DNA from: Primula veris
Lineage: Eukaryota > Streptophyta > Magnoliopsida > Ericales > Primulaceae
Direction: 5' to 3'
Assembly: GCA_963682055.1 (NCBI GenBank)
Contig: OY821743.1
Span: 31,730,702-31,794,701 of the forward strand
DNA: 64,000 nucleotides
Positions within the stretch are counted from its first letter, which is position 1, and each line of letters opens with the position of its first letter. A program made the position numbers and the translations under genes. Under the pieces are notes generated by a model that worked only from the letters and a program-made list of their open reading frames with translations, did no database searches and was not told the DNA's origin. Shown one piece after another: positions 9,901 through 21,478 of the stretch.

Positions 9901-11938
9901 TGGGTGTGTCTGTTACATTCTCAGAGATAGAGAGCATCTTGGTAAATTTGACTCTAAAAGTGATAAATGGATCTTTCTTGGTTATGCTCAGAATAGTAGA
10001 GCATTTAGAGTCTTCAATCAAAGAACAAACTGTGTTATGGAATCTTATAATGTGTTATTTGATGACTTAAAAACTGTTGATGAGATTACAGGTGATGATG
10101 AACAGCCTGAGATTTCAGAAAAAGAGAAAGAAGAAACTCAACAAACAGGAAGTCCCACAGTGGTTGGAAGTCCAGTTGCAACTAAGGTTACAACTGAGGT
10201 TGGAACTGAAGTTGAAACCCAGAATTCATCAGAATCTGAATAAGAAGATGGAGGATCTTCTATACCAACTACAAGCAAGCCACGCTATGTAAGGACTCAG
10301 AAAAACCACTCTCTTGACAATGTCATAGGGGAAGTTACTTCAGGTATGAAAACCAGAGGTAAAAGAAATAATGTTGTTCACTTTACTTGTTATATTTCTC
10401 AGTTAGAACCTAAGAATATAAAAGAAGCTCTAGAAGATAGTGAATGGATTTTAGCTATGCATGATGAATTGGCTCAATTTGAGAGAAATGATGTATGGAC
10501 TTTAGTACCCAGACCTTCTAATAAAAATGTTATAGGGACTAAATGGATTTTTAGAAATAAAAGTGATGAGGATGGAGTGATTATCAGGAATAAAGCTAGG
10601 TTGGTAGCTCAGGGTTATACACAAATTGAGAGAATTGACTTTGATGAAACCTTTGCTCCTATAGCTAGAATTGAATCCATTAGAATGCTATTATCTCTTG
10701 CATGTCTGTATGATTTTAAACTGTTTCAACTTGACATAAAGAGTGCTTTTCTGAATGGTGTGATTAATGAAGAGGTTTATGTCTGTCAACCTAAGGGATT
10801 TGAATATCCTAACTTTCCTGAACATGTTTATTTGCTGAAAAAGGCCTTGTATGGTCTTAAGCAAGCTCCTAGAGCTTGGTATGATAGATTAACCAAGTTT
10901 TTGCTTGAAAAAGGTTTTAACAGAGGGGGAGTTGATAAAACTCTGTTTACCAAGAAAACTACAAAGAATATAATAATTGCTCAAATATATGTTGATGACA
11001 TTGTTTTTGGCTCTACTTCTAATAAAAGGGTAGAAGAATTCATTTCTGATATGAAGAATGAATTTGAAATGAGTGGTGGAGGTGAACTAACTTACTTTCT
11101 AGGATTGCAAGTTAAACAGAATGAGAAAGGAATTTTTCTTTGCCAAAGTAAGTATGCAGACAATCTTGTTAAGAAGTTTGGTCTGAGTGAGAGTAAAGAG
11201 AAGAGAACCCCTATGAGTACCACTCTTAAATTGTCTAGAAATGATAAAGGAAAAAGTGTTTGTCCAAGTCTTTATAGATCCATGATTGGAAGTCTGCTTT
11301 ATTTAACTGCTAGTAGACCAGACCTTTGCTTAAGTGTAGGAGTGTGTGCCAGGTATCAAGCAAATCCTTTAGAACCTCATCTTCTAGCTGTCAAAAGAAT
11401 TCTAAGGTATGTAAAAGGAACACCTCATCTAGGCCTATGGTATACTAAAGATACAAACCATTTTCTTAGTGGCTACTGTGATGCAGACTGGGCAGGAAAC
11501 ATAGATGATAGAAAGAGTACTTCTGGTGGCTGTTTTTATTTTGGAAACAACCTTGTTTCTTGGTTCAGTAAAAAGCAAAATTGCATATCTTTATATACTG
11601 CTGAAGCAGAATATGTTGCAGCTGGAAGTGGATGCACTCAACTAATTTGGATGAAACAGATGTTAACTGATTATAATGTTAAACAAGAAATATTAACTCT
11701 GTTTTGTGATAACAAAAGTGCTATAGACTTAGCTAAAAATCCAGTTCAACATTCCAGAACCAAACATATTGATCTAAGGCATCATTTTATAAGAGAACTA
11801 GTTGAAGAAAAGAGCTTAATTTTAGAACATGTTTCAACTGAAAGACAATTAGTAGATATTTTCACAAAACCCCTTGATACAAACAAGTTTGAATCATTAA
11901 GAAGTGACATAGGGGTATGTCATTATCAATCTAATTGA
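6947..11938 (+). pseudogene. Copia gag-pol polyprotein of element 1, interrupted by one stop codon
   Basis: One frame of about 1660 codons. Landmarks: Gag core, CCHC zinc knuckle CRECRGFGHIQAEC (residues 308-321), second knuckle starting Cys555, protease DSG at 624, integrase HHCC zinc site (His753, Cys787, Cys790), integrase Asp818/Asp884/Glu920, RT YVDD at about 1348-1351, RNase H Asp near 1512. The stop is TAA at 10241-10243, in the acidic linker between integrase and RT, where the sister element has a glutamate codon. Three changes at family-conserved sites are also present relative to element 2: Gly to Trp in the SDKGIFLGY motif, Gly to Arg before IDFDETFAP, and Ser to Tyr in STAEAEY of RNase H. 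This copy is probably not autonomous. Confidence 0.93.
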
Positions 11939-12134
11939 ATATTCTTGCTAAATATGTCTGTTTTGAGTACCTTCAATAATTTTTATTTCTAAGGTTAAGT
12001 CTTAATTGAGCTATGGTGTTTTTGTTTTGAAAAAGCCGCTTTTTGGTGTCTCAAAAACAGATGTGAGGTAACTTGTCCTTGAAAAACCTCTCTGGTAATA
12101 GAGTTGCAAGCACAAAGTGCAATTTTTTAAAGTT

Positions 12135-12272
12135 GGTTGCAAGTTCAGTTGCAACCTCAGTTGAAACCTCATTCTCTCAATAACTGGTTGGAAGTTCAGT
12201 TACAACTCCAGTTGAAACCTCGTGTTAAAATACTGGTTGCAAGCTCAGTTGCAACATCAGTTGAAACCTCAG
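12135..12272. repeat. Three ~50-bp tandem repeats after pol (element 1)
   Basis: Three units starting at 12135, 12186 and 12235, each of the form GGTTGCAAG.TCAGTTGCAAC followed by .TCAGTTGAAACCTC and a short variable tail. They sit in the non-coding gap between gag-pol and the extra ORF and are kept in element 2 at 46035-46172. Confidence 0.85.
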
Positions 12273-12885
12273 TCTATTTTATAACTGCCAAGACAAAGTC
12301 TTGTTATTATTGACATCACTTATACTCTTTCCTTGCTGAGGTCATCAAACTAGTTTTTGTGTAGAGATAAAAACGGATTTGCTCAATTTAAGCTCCTAAA
12401 ATTTAATCTTTATTAGAGTTATTCTTTGATAAACATATTTTTTTGAGTAAATTGCTAGATTTTTGTTTTCCTAAAAGTTAGATATCTTTTAAATTGCTCT
12501 TTATCTTGAATCAAGTCAAATTTCCTTAATAAGCTTCAACTTTAGAATTTTTCAAATTTTGGATCAATCTGTTTTGCAAAAGGAATGTTTATCTGCATAG
12601 TTGGCTGGATTTATCTTTCCTTCGTGATCTTGCTGTGATTTCTTTACACTAATTGATAAGATATTTCCTAATTTTTCGCCAATATCTGTTTCATAATTGA
12701 TTTGCATGTATCTCTTTCCAATTACAAAAGGATATGGACTTTATTGCTATTTATACAAACTTTTTTTATATCCAAAATCAATTACACTTTACAGAATCAC
12801 TCTCTCTCTCTAAACTGTAAAACCCTAGGTCTCTGTAAAAACCCACTGCGAAGTTCTAAGCTCACTTCTAACCCTAGTTGCAACC

Positions 12886-14208
12886 ATGTCTTCAAACTCT
12901 TCAAAAAACCCCAACCTGGACATTGACGATGATTGCACTCTAAGAGATTTCATGAATAAATCTCCAACCAGTCCAGGATCAAAAGCTAAGGTAAGTGAGA
13001 CTTCCTCATATCAGAAAAAGCGCACTAAGAAAAGAACTAGGAAAACTGTAGAGGATCATCCAACACCAACTGTTTTCTCTTATAAGTCTAAGTTTCATGA
13101 GACTGATCCTAGGTTCTGGAGTAGGACCATGTATAGGAGGTATAGGTCTTTTGCTGGTAGGGAGATTCACAGTGAAAGAAGACTTAATCTGGTTAGCTAT
13201 CCACATATTCAAGTACATATTGAGAAACTGCTATCAGCTGTTGGCCTAGATAGAACTATTTCTTATCCTGATTCTTATTACCCTGCTGTAATTAAAGAAT
13301 TCTATGCCAATCTAAGTAGTACTGTGTTTGTTGAGGGTGATCCTGCCTATGGCAGAGTGTTTTTGAGGGGTGTGACTCTAGATTTCACCCCTAAGTTGAT
13401 CAATGATTATCTGTGTTGTCCTAGTCCTACTGAAGATGACAATGCTGAACCAGACTTAGAAATTCTTGCTTTAATTCTAACTGGAAAGAATAATAGGTTT
13501 GATGGTCACTCCATTAAAACATCCTCCCTCACCTTGTGTGCATCTGTGCTGCACAAAATAGCTAGATTCAATTGGAATCCCACTAAGCAGCCATCCAAAG
13601 TCAGTAAGGAAATGGTCATATTTCTCTATAGGATCATGTCATCTTTGCCAATTAATTTTGGTAATCATGTATTTAATCTGATTAGAGACTTTAGTGAGTC
13701 TACTTCCCAATCCATTCTGCTGTCTTTCCCTTGCCTAATCACTGCTGTGATTCTAGGCCAAGTCTCATCTTTGGGTAGAAATTTTCCAATAAGTATCTTA
13801 AATGAACCAATCACTGATTGTCCCTCTGCTATATATATCTCTGCAAAACTGCTCAAAGAAGGGCATGTCAATGACATCTCTGGAGAAAAGGGCAAGGAAA
13901 AAGAAGAAGAAACATCTAATGCTCCTTCAGAAAAGAAGAAGGGTGTGGGGTGGTATTTGAAGCAAAAGTTGGCTTACAATGCAGAAAGGAGAGCTGAGCT
14001 GGATACTGATGACTATCAAATCAAGAAGTTGCTGGAGAATCTTATAGAAAGTGAAAATGATAGTGACAGTGATGGTGGTGACAGTGATGGGGATGCAACT
14101 CACAGTGATGATGGCCTCTCTATAAGCAGTGAAGATGAGCATGAAGAGGTTGTAAGGGACAGACCCCTAAGAGAAAGACCACCCCAGTCAAACATTCCTC
14201 GTAACTAA
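12886..14208 (+). CDS. Extra ORF of element 1: putative plant transposon protein
   Basis: 440 residues in the env-like position between pol and the 3' LTR. It resembles the family annotated as 'putative plant transposon protein' in plant LTR elements; its function is not known. Visible parts: basic patch KKRTKKRTRKT (residues 44-54, possible nuclear signal); a globular middle with the FYANLSSTVFVEGDPAYGRV-type block around residues 140-160; Lys-rich linker (about 325-350); very acidic Ser/Asp/Glu tail (390-425). No signal peptide, no clear transmembrane pair and no furin-like site, so it does not look like an envelope glycoprotein. The ATG follows a GTTGCAAC palindrome (12877-12884) directly. 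Element 2 keeps only about 100 bp of it. The family call rests on recollection of conserved blocks, not a search. Confidence 0.75.
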   Translation: MSSNSSKNPNLDIDDDCTLRDFMNKSPTSPGSKAKVSETSSYQKKRTKKRTRKTVEDHPTPTVFSYKSKFHETDPRFWSRTMYRRYRSFAGREIHSERRLNLVSYPHIQVHIEKLLSAVGLDRTISYPDSYYPAVIKEFYANLSSTVFVEGDPAYGRVFLRGVTLDFTPKLINDYLCCPSPTEDDNAEPDLEILALILTGKNNRFDGHSIKTSSLTLCASVLHKIARFNWNPTKQPSKVSKEMVIFLYRIMSSLPINFGNHVFNLIRDFSESTSQSILLSFPCLITAVILGQVSSLGRNFPISILNEPITDCPSAIYISAKLLKEGHVNDISGEKGKEKEEETSNAPSEKKKGVGWYLKQKLAYNAERRAELDTDDYQIKKLLENLIESENDSDSDGGDSDGDATHSDDGLSISSEDEHEEVVRDRPLRERPPQSNIPRN

Positions 14209-14225
14209 TTTGTCTAGGTTGTGAT

Positions 14226-14615
14226 AAATAGGGGGAGTAAGAGAAAGTTTATTATGTGCTTCTGTTCTGCTTTCAGTTTGATGTTTAATGTTTAAGTTTC
14301 AAGAATTTATTCTGTTTCCAGTTATGCTGTATTAAGACAATTCTGTGCCTGTTTGGCTTTAATAATTCTGCAACCTCTTTCTGAAAATATCTTGTTGAAG
14401 TATGAATGTCTTTGAACTTGGAACAGGTCTGAAAACCTACTGTGTGCATATAAATTGTGCTTATATGATATGCCTGCAATTCTAACTTGCAGGGGGAGCT
14501 AAAACAGATACATCAAAAGTATTGATACAATACAAATGTTGTATTGAAATTGCAGGTGGATTTATGTGGTTTATAAACTTAGTTGATTTGTCAAAACCAA
14601 TGACAAATGGGGAGA
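14226..14615 (+). other. Three polypurine tracts of element 1
   Basis: Purine-rich runs AAATAGGGGGAG (14226-14236 region), AGGGGGAG (14491-14498) and AAATGGGGAGA (14605-14615). The last abuts the 3' LTR and is the expected plus-strand primer. Several polypurine tracts upstream of the 3' LTR are a known Sirevirus trait; the same three positions are kept in element 2. Confidence 0.7.
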
Positions 14616-14616
14616 T

Positions 14617-15782
14617 TGTTAGGACCAGATTTCTGGTCTAAATATTGTTTATTTTCTTATTGGTTTTCACTAAATAAATCCTAACTGTTGTTAAGAACTA
14701 AGACAGTATTGACAGGTTTCAAGTACCAGTTGCAACCTCAGTTGCAACCTACTAAGTCAGTAGTGACAGGTTTCAAGTACTAGTTGCAACCTCAGTTGCA
14801 ACCACTAGTTCCAACCTGCTGGTAAGCAGAATTCTGTCTTGTTCTATAAATCTGCATAGCTGTCATTTATTGATTATTAATTGTTCTACAGCTTGCAGGA
14901 TATATTCTCATATGATTCTAAAAGGTTAATATGCGTCTATTGAGAATATCAAAGTGGTAAGGAAAGATTTCCTAAAAGATATAAAGAGATTAGTTATGTT
15001 TTCTTTACATTTATAATTCTATATCTCTATTCTTATACTAATCTTTATCACATGTTTCAATCTTTGTTCCTTATCAATTCAGTATGATATGTTTAAAGAT
15101 TGAATAAAATTAGGAGTTAATGTTTTACATGAATACTTAAAAGATATCTTTCCAAGATATGATATTTTTATATGTTTCCTAGTTATAGGAAAATACTAAC
15201 TCCTACAATCAAGCTGGTTATTAAACAGGTATCAACCAATGATGATTGGAGTCAATCCACGCTGAAGAATCACGTAATGCTTGGAAAGATTGAAGCCAAT
15301 CATTAAAGTCAAAAGCAATCACAAAAGACCTTCAAGATAGAAGATTGTTTTTACATATATAAGTTGATAACTTAGCTTGTAAAATGTGTGTGTTCTAAAT
15401 TATAAAGAACTTATTTTCTAGAGAGAATACACGTGAGCTTTAAAAAGAAAACAATGGTGGGATGCCATTGATTTATAAGTGATAGTTATAGAGTAGGAGC
15501 AATATAGAGATAGGCAGAAAAACCTAGAGGGAATCTAAGTGTTTTTCGTTAAGACTTGAGTCCTATATTGTAAGCTTTTTATAATATCATAATCTGGGTA
15601 AGTGACCCGGAGACGTAGCCTAGTTAGGTGAACTCCATTGTTAAATGTGCTTGTGATCTATTTTAAGTACATTTAACTTTTTACAGTTCTGTCCATTTAA
15701 TACATTAGGTTCTAACTGTGGTTGCAACCTCACTTGGAACCTTACTACAAAACTGCAACTAGAACAGCGGATAGGAATTTCA
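14617..15782 (+). repeat. 3' LTR of element 1
   Basis: 1166 bp, same ends as the 5' LTR, followed by target duplication GTCCC. Contains five GTTGCAAC palindromes, like the 5' LTR. Confidence 0.95.
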
Positions 15783-16226
15783 GTCCCTTAGTACGTCTGC
15801 GTATTGTTAACTTTTTTTCACATAAGGAACAACTTTATTACGCAATAATAATACGAATGTTTGTTGTCCATCTGAATAGTTGAATGCCAATTTGAATCGT
15901 TCAATTTGTCTCATTGCATGGGGACTCTTAAGAATGGTATAGGATATTTCCAATAAAGACTAAAGACTACCCAAATTTGGTTAATTCTCTATTTACGGCT
16001 CGTACCACTTCACATGGTTACACTAGTATTTACAAAGTCAATATGTTCAACCTAAGCCATATGCCAACACTATATAAATAGCACCTCAAATACCGTATTA
16101 TTCTCACAAACTAAACTAAACAATCCCTCTCTCTTTCCACCTCTATTCCTTTGAAATACACCTCCATTTCTCAAATTTTCAATCTCTCTTGAACAAATAT
16201 TTATAAGTTTCCAAAAATATTTTGTA
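15783..16226 (+). promoter_or_regulatory. Promoter and leader of FatB-B
   Basis: TATATAAATA at 16071-16080 lies 147 bp before the ATG. The leader is CT-rich (about 16126-16145) and has no ATG before 16227. The proximal part is related to the A-type promoter but clearly diverged. The retrotransposon end lies about 290 bp before the TATA box and may have cut off distal elements. Confidence 0.6.
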
Positions 16227-17387
16227 ATGGCCGCTACACGTACCTTCTTATCGATGACAACAACACCCTTTCGGGATGAGTCAAATATGAAGACACCCAA
16301 GAATTTTGGATGTTTTAAAGATATCTCAAAACATGCACCTATTAAAGGCTTAAACTTCAACACAAATGTTAGAAGGCCTACCAAGATTTGTAGCATAGCG
16401 ACTAAGACGAGAGGGGATGAGGTTTCATCACCCTCTTCTTCGTCAACAAGTTTCTTGAAACAATTGCAAGATATGAACATGCTTTTTCGTCCCGTAAGCA
16501 CAATATCTGAAAAGACTAAGCCAGCGCAAGTTAACTATGAAGAGTTAAGTACTAACTCTGGGAGTTTTGTTGATAATGGTCTTGTTTTCCGTCAGAAATT
16601 TTCGATTAGATCTTATGAAATAGGAGCAGATGGAAGAATCTCTCTGGAGGCTGTGATGAATCATTTGCAAGAAGCGGGGCTTAACCACATGAAGCTTACA
16701 GGGCTTCTAGGGGACGGGTTAGGTTCAACTCCTGAGATGACAAAAAGAAAACTAATTTGGGTGGCAACTAAATTTCAACTTGTTGTTGATCGATATCCAA
16801 CGTGGGGCGATGATGTTATCATTGATAATTGGATTGTTTCCTCAGGGAAAAACTGTATGCGACGTGATTCTGTAATCCGTGACTGCAAAACAGGTCAGAC
16901 TTTGATAAGAGCATCAAGTAATTGGGTAATCATGAATAAAGAGACAAGAAGATTGTCAAGAATACCGGAAGAAGTTCGAGCAGAAATGGGGCCGTATTTG
17001 ATGGACGCAACACCTATTATTGAAGAAGATACAAGCAAGCTACCAAAACTTGATCAAAGCACATCCGATTATGTGGTGTCGGGGTTGAAACCGAGATGGA
17101 GCGACCTTGACATTAACCAACATGTTAACAACGCGAAGTATATTGGGTGGGTGCTTGAGAGTGCCCCTCCTTCGGTTCTTGAAAATCATGAAATTTCGCG
17201 TGTGACAATGGAATATAGGAGAGAGTGTCATAGAGATAATGAATTAGAGTCCTTGACAACCGTATGTGATGGTACCGACTTTTCCGGCTTGAGAAATGTT
17301 GAATGCAACCATATGCTCAAGCTCGAAGACGGTGCTGAGGTTATGAAGGCAAGAACAGAATGGAGACCAAGAAGCTACCTAGCTTAG
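16227..17387 (+). CDS. FATB: FatB-B: plastid acyl-ACP thioesterase, FatB-like, intronless
   Basis: 386 residues, aligning without gaps to FatB-A. The N-terminal 110 residues differ most (Ser/Thr/Lys-rich, transit-peptide-like); the catalytic part is almost the same. Asp295, Asn297, His299, Glu333 and Cys334 are present. Unlike the A-type copies, B keeps Trp at position 202 (IDNWIV), which is the state seen in canonical FatBs and in D, E and I. The CMRRDS motif and the loss of the hydrophobic anchor are shared with the rest of the array. Lys replaces Asn in the otherwise conserved FRQNFSIRSY (FRQKFSIRSY). B probably represents an older branch of the subgroup. It is intact and has its own TATA box, so expression is plausible. 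Confidence 0.93.
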   Translation: MAATRTFLSMTTTPFRDESNMKTPKNFGCFKDISKHAPIKGLNFNTNVRRPTKICSIATKTRGDEVSSPSSSSTSFLKQLQDMNMLFRPVSTISEKTKPAQVNYEELSTNSGSFVDNGLVFRQKFSIRSYEIGADGRISLEAVMNHLQEAGLNHMKLTGLLGDGLGSTPEMTKRKLIWVATKFQLVVDRYPTWGDDVIIDNWIVSSGKNCMRRDSVIRDCKTGQTLIRASSNWVIMNKETRRLSRIPEEVRAEMGPYLMDATPIIEEDTSKLPKLDQSTSDYVVSGLKPRWSDLDINQHVNNAKYIGWVLESAPPSVLENHEISRVTMEYRRECHRDNELESLTTVCDGTDFSGLRNVECNHMLKLEDGAEVMKARTEWRPRSYLA

Positions 17388-20300
17388 AGGCTAAATTACA
17401 TGATAATCTTGTAAATGAATGTTTATAATATTCTTTTGTTCTTTAATTATAGATATCAAAATTAATTCTGCTAATTATTTATTTTCAAACGTTCTAAAGA
17501 GTTGATTAATTAGGGATGCCAATTGACAAGGCTAATATCTCTACTTTATACAATGAGTTGTTTCCTTAAAATATTATGAATAAACAGAACTTTTTCCAGT
17601 TAATAAAGTTCCCCTTTCTGATAAAAAAAATTGACTAAACAGAACTTTGTGTTTGGTGCTTGGGTTAAAAGAGTTACTTGTTCACTATGCTATGACATGA
17701 GTTATAGCTAGAAATGCCGCTTGTTAATCGCCTGAACAAACCAAAATTAAGTAAAAACATATAAATAATAAATGCGAGCATAGCCTGGTTAATCAACAGT
17801 CAAGTTTTGTTCTTGATCAAAACAAACAATACAGTCAAGTTAGGCTGTTTATATAAGATTTGTATGTTTTTCTTCATTTAAGTTTATTAGAAAGATATCC
17901 CTGCAAAGAAAATATCGGGACAATGTCAGATGAATTAAATTAATGTTTTGTTGCTATTTTACGTTACTAAATTTGTAACTCAATATATACCAGTTTATGT
18001 TGCTAATTTCTTTACCAATTTGGAACCGTGATCGAAACCATTTAGATATGCTGGAAAGTTCTCACACGTTAAAGACTCAAATCGAAGTTATTAAACAGCT
18101 TTTTAAAACACTGGATTTAAAAGCCGATTACCAAATTAGAGTACTATAAACACATTTTTTATAAGATGTTTTCACAAGGATGATTTTCATCATATTTGAA
18201 TGAAAAGAAATTGTTTATAGATCATTATCAAAATAAGAAGTACTTTTTTAAGTGGTTTTACGAATTAAATACAGACATAGAATTCGATGTTACAACTGTA
18301 TTCATGATCACCACTTAAATAATAATTCTTGTATTTTTTTTATCGCTAAAACTTTTGGAAAACCACTCAGAGTTAATGAACCAACAACAATGTTATTTTA
18401 ACGTGGTTTAGCACATATTTGTGTGAAGTTGATCTATCTAACTCGGAGAGTTAATTAGAAGGACTAGAATTCCACATGATGAAGATGGGAAATTTTGATA
18501 ATATAATGAGTATGAAATCTACCAAGTTATTGTTTATTGCTACGTCATCAAAAATTTAAGTGGCATTTTTGCTTTTGTGAAATTAGACCAGGTTAGGGGT
18601 GTCAATTTTACTCGGCCCAATCCGACCCAATGGTTTTTGGGTATTCGGGTAGCGGTTTTTTACGGTTCTCTCATCATCTACGGGTCGGGTCGGTCTATAT
18701 AGCTTTTTTATTTATTTTACACGACTCATACCCGTATATATAATGCGTCTAACGGTTCTCGATGCGGGTAAATACCCGCAACTCTTTTAAATTAAAAAAA
18801 AAAGATTTAAAAAATGCATAATGTCTCATGTCTTTTTCTAAATACTAAGATCGACTTTTACAAGTAGTAAAACTAATAAGAGTACTATTTAACAAAACTT
18901 ATTCTTATTTATTCAGAGAGATACAGCATGCATAAAATATTGATATGTTACAAAAAATAAATTGTAAATATAATGTCGATATCATTACTCTAAGTAAAAC
19001 AAATACTAGCATTATAAACTTATTATGTTGCTATTCATTAATATAAAGTAAATGCCAAAAAAGTAATACATTTTAAAACTTTTTCCAAAAAACACAACAC
19101 CAAACATTTCTTTACATTTACTTCATACTTTCTCTCTTTAAAAATCACAACACTCCCTTACTCGATCTTTTCTCAACCAAAATTTATATATATACTCTGA
19201 TCCACCACTTTTTCATGAGTTGGCGGCAACAGTAGTGTTCCGCCGAAGCTCCGGTGAGATCGTCAAGGCTCGGCGATCTGCCACCGCCACCCACCACTTA
19301 AAAAAAAAAATCAAAAATTCATAAAATTCAAATAAAATCAAAAAAAAATCACAAAGATTCAAAAACATTAAATAAATTCAAAAAATTATGTATACACTAT
19401 TTTGGATGGGTATGCACTATTCTGTAATGTGTGTAAACTTTCGTGGATGTGCATACTTTTCGAAATTGAGTATGCAATTTCATGGGTATGTATACATTTT
19501 TTTCGGGATTGTGTATGCACTTTTCGGATTGTGTATATATGTACTTTTCGCATTGTGTATGCACTCTTTTGGAATGTGTATGCAATTTCGTTGATGTGTT
19601 TACACTTTTTCAGATTGTGTATGGACATTTTGGAATTTTGTATGCAATTTTCGGGATTGTGTATGCACTTTTCGGATTGTGTAGGATCTTTTATGGATTG
19701 TGTATTATTGTGTATGCGCTTTTATTGATTGTGTATACAATTTACTCGATTGTGTATGCGTTTCGGATTATGTATGTACTTTTTTCGGATGTGTATGGAC
19801 TTTTCTCGATTGTGTAACCATTTTTATGGATTGTGTTTGCACTTTATATATTGGTTATGTACTTTTTTTTTATTGTGTATTCACTTTTTTTTATTGTGTT
19901 TACACTTTTTTTGACTTGTTTTTTGAATTTTTAGAATTTTTAGAATTTTTTTTTTTTTTTTTTTTTTTGAGTGAAGGTTTGAGATTATGTATGCAAATTT
20001 TTTATATTGTGTATGCATATTTTCACCATTATATATGCACATTTTTTGGATTATATATGCACGTACATTTTCGCGATTGTTTATGCACATTTTTATTATG
20101 CATACACCCTTTGCGTTGTATATGGACTTTTTACATTGTTTATGCATTTTGTTGCATTGTGTATACAATTCTCTTAATGTATATGCATTTTTCTAGATAT
20201 ACATGCACTTTTTCGGATTGTATATGCACTTTTTCCGTATTTTGTATGCATTTTTCTGAGTGTGTATGCATTTTTCGTATTATGTATGCATCTTTTTCAT

Positions 20301-21040
20301 GCTTGTTTATGCATAATTTTTGAATTGTGTATGAACATTTTTAACGATTGTGTATACACTTTTTATGGATTGTATATGCATATTTTTTATATTTTATATG
20401 CTACTTTTTTATTGTGTATGCACATTTTTTTTATTGAATATACACCTTTTTAGGACTGTGTAGTAATTCTTTTTTGGATTGTAAATGCACTTTTCTCGAT
20501 TTCTTTATTTTGACTTGTTTTGAATTTTTTTATTTTTTGATTTTATATTTAGTTTTTTCAGTTTTTGAATTTTTTTAAATTTTTTGATTTTGATTTTGAT
20601 TTTTTTTTAATTTTGAATTTATTTAAAAAAAATGACTAAACATAACTTTGTGTTTGGTGGTTGGGTTAAAAGAATTCCTTGTTCACTATGCTATGACATG
20701 AGTTATGACTAGAAATGTCGCTTGTTAATCGCCTGCACAAATCAAAAGTTAAGTAAAAATATATAAACAACAAATGCGAGCATAGCCAAGTTAATCAACA
20801 GACAAGTTTTGTTATTGGTCAAAACAAATAATACAGTCAAGTTAGGCTGTTTATATCAGATTTGTATGCTTTTCTTCATTTAAATTTATTAGAAACATAT
20901 CCCTACAAAGAAAATGTCGGAACAATGTCAAATAAATTAAATAAGTTAGGCATTTTTGCTTGTGTGAAATTAGACGAGATACATAGTTTCTTATGTAGGT
21001 AGTCTATAATTAATTAAAATAAAAGTTTCACAATTAAAAT
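17388..21040. repeat. Inter-gene spacer, copy 2
   Basis: No gene is seen. The order is the same as in copies 3 and 4: probable 3' UTR of B, the TGACTAAACAGAAC repeat (about 17632-17930), the segment starting near 17990, the TTAGGGGTGTCAATTTTAC block from 18593, A-rich run, minisatellite, T-rich run, a second copy of the TGACTAAACATAAC repeat (20632-20940), and the distal promoter of C. The segment 18000-20950 is nearly the same as window positions 1-2960. Confidence 0.85.
19386..20498. repeat. Degenerate ~20-bp minisatellite, copy 2
   Basis: Same monomer family and monomer order as copy 1, with only scattered base changes, so the whole tract was duplicated as a block rather than expanded independently. 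The long open frames over it are repeat artefacts. Confidence 0.9.
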
Positions 21041-21478
21041 ACATAATTACTATATTATAATCGAATTAATAGGAATTTTCATCAGGTTCAAATAGCTAGA
21101 AAAATTAATAAAAAATGAAGAGAAAAAACAAAAGAATTTGTTACGAGAAAAGTAGTGTCTCCATATGGTGGGTAAAATGTTGGTGCTCGTCACTGCGTGT
21201 ATATATGAAGTTTTTTAAAATAATATAAATGAATGATTATTATAAGATATAAAAACAATTGGTATATTGTAAAATTTAAGATATTATCATTGTCCTTTGT
21301 ATCCTTATAATAACCCTTCCGCAAATCATTGTGCTTTTATTTCATGGATCAATTCCATTCTACAGTATGATACGGGTGTTTGTCACCATATTTAAAAAGT
21401 TGAATACCAAATTATAAATACGTAAGAATGGTTCCAATTTCCCATAGCATGTGGACCTCTAAGAAAGGTGTTGGACCT

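Larger units (their letters stand above)
5725..15782 (+). mobile_element. Sirevirus-like Ty1/Copia LTR retrotransposon, element 1 (complete, with gag-pol nonsense codon)
   Basis: A 10,058-bp element bounded by TGTTAGG...TTTCA LTRs and a perfect 5-bp target duplication GTCCC (5720-5724 and 15783-15787). Order: LTR, iMet-tRNA primer-binding site, gag-protease-integrase-RT-RNaseH in one frame, a long non-coding gap, an extra 440-codon ORF, three purine-rich runs, LTR. Integrase before RT makes it Copia. The size near 10 kb, LTRs of about 1.2 kb, an extra ORF after pol and several polypurine tracts fit the Sirevirus lineage. The LTRs differ by about 15 substitutions and two small indels by eye (about 1.3 percent), so the insertion is older than element 2. 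It lies between FatB-A and FatB-B, roughly 440 bp before B. Confidence 0.95.
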
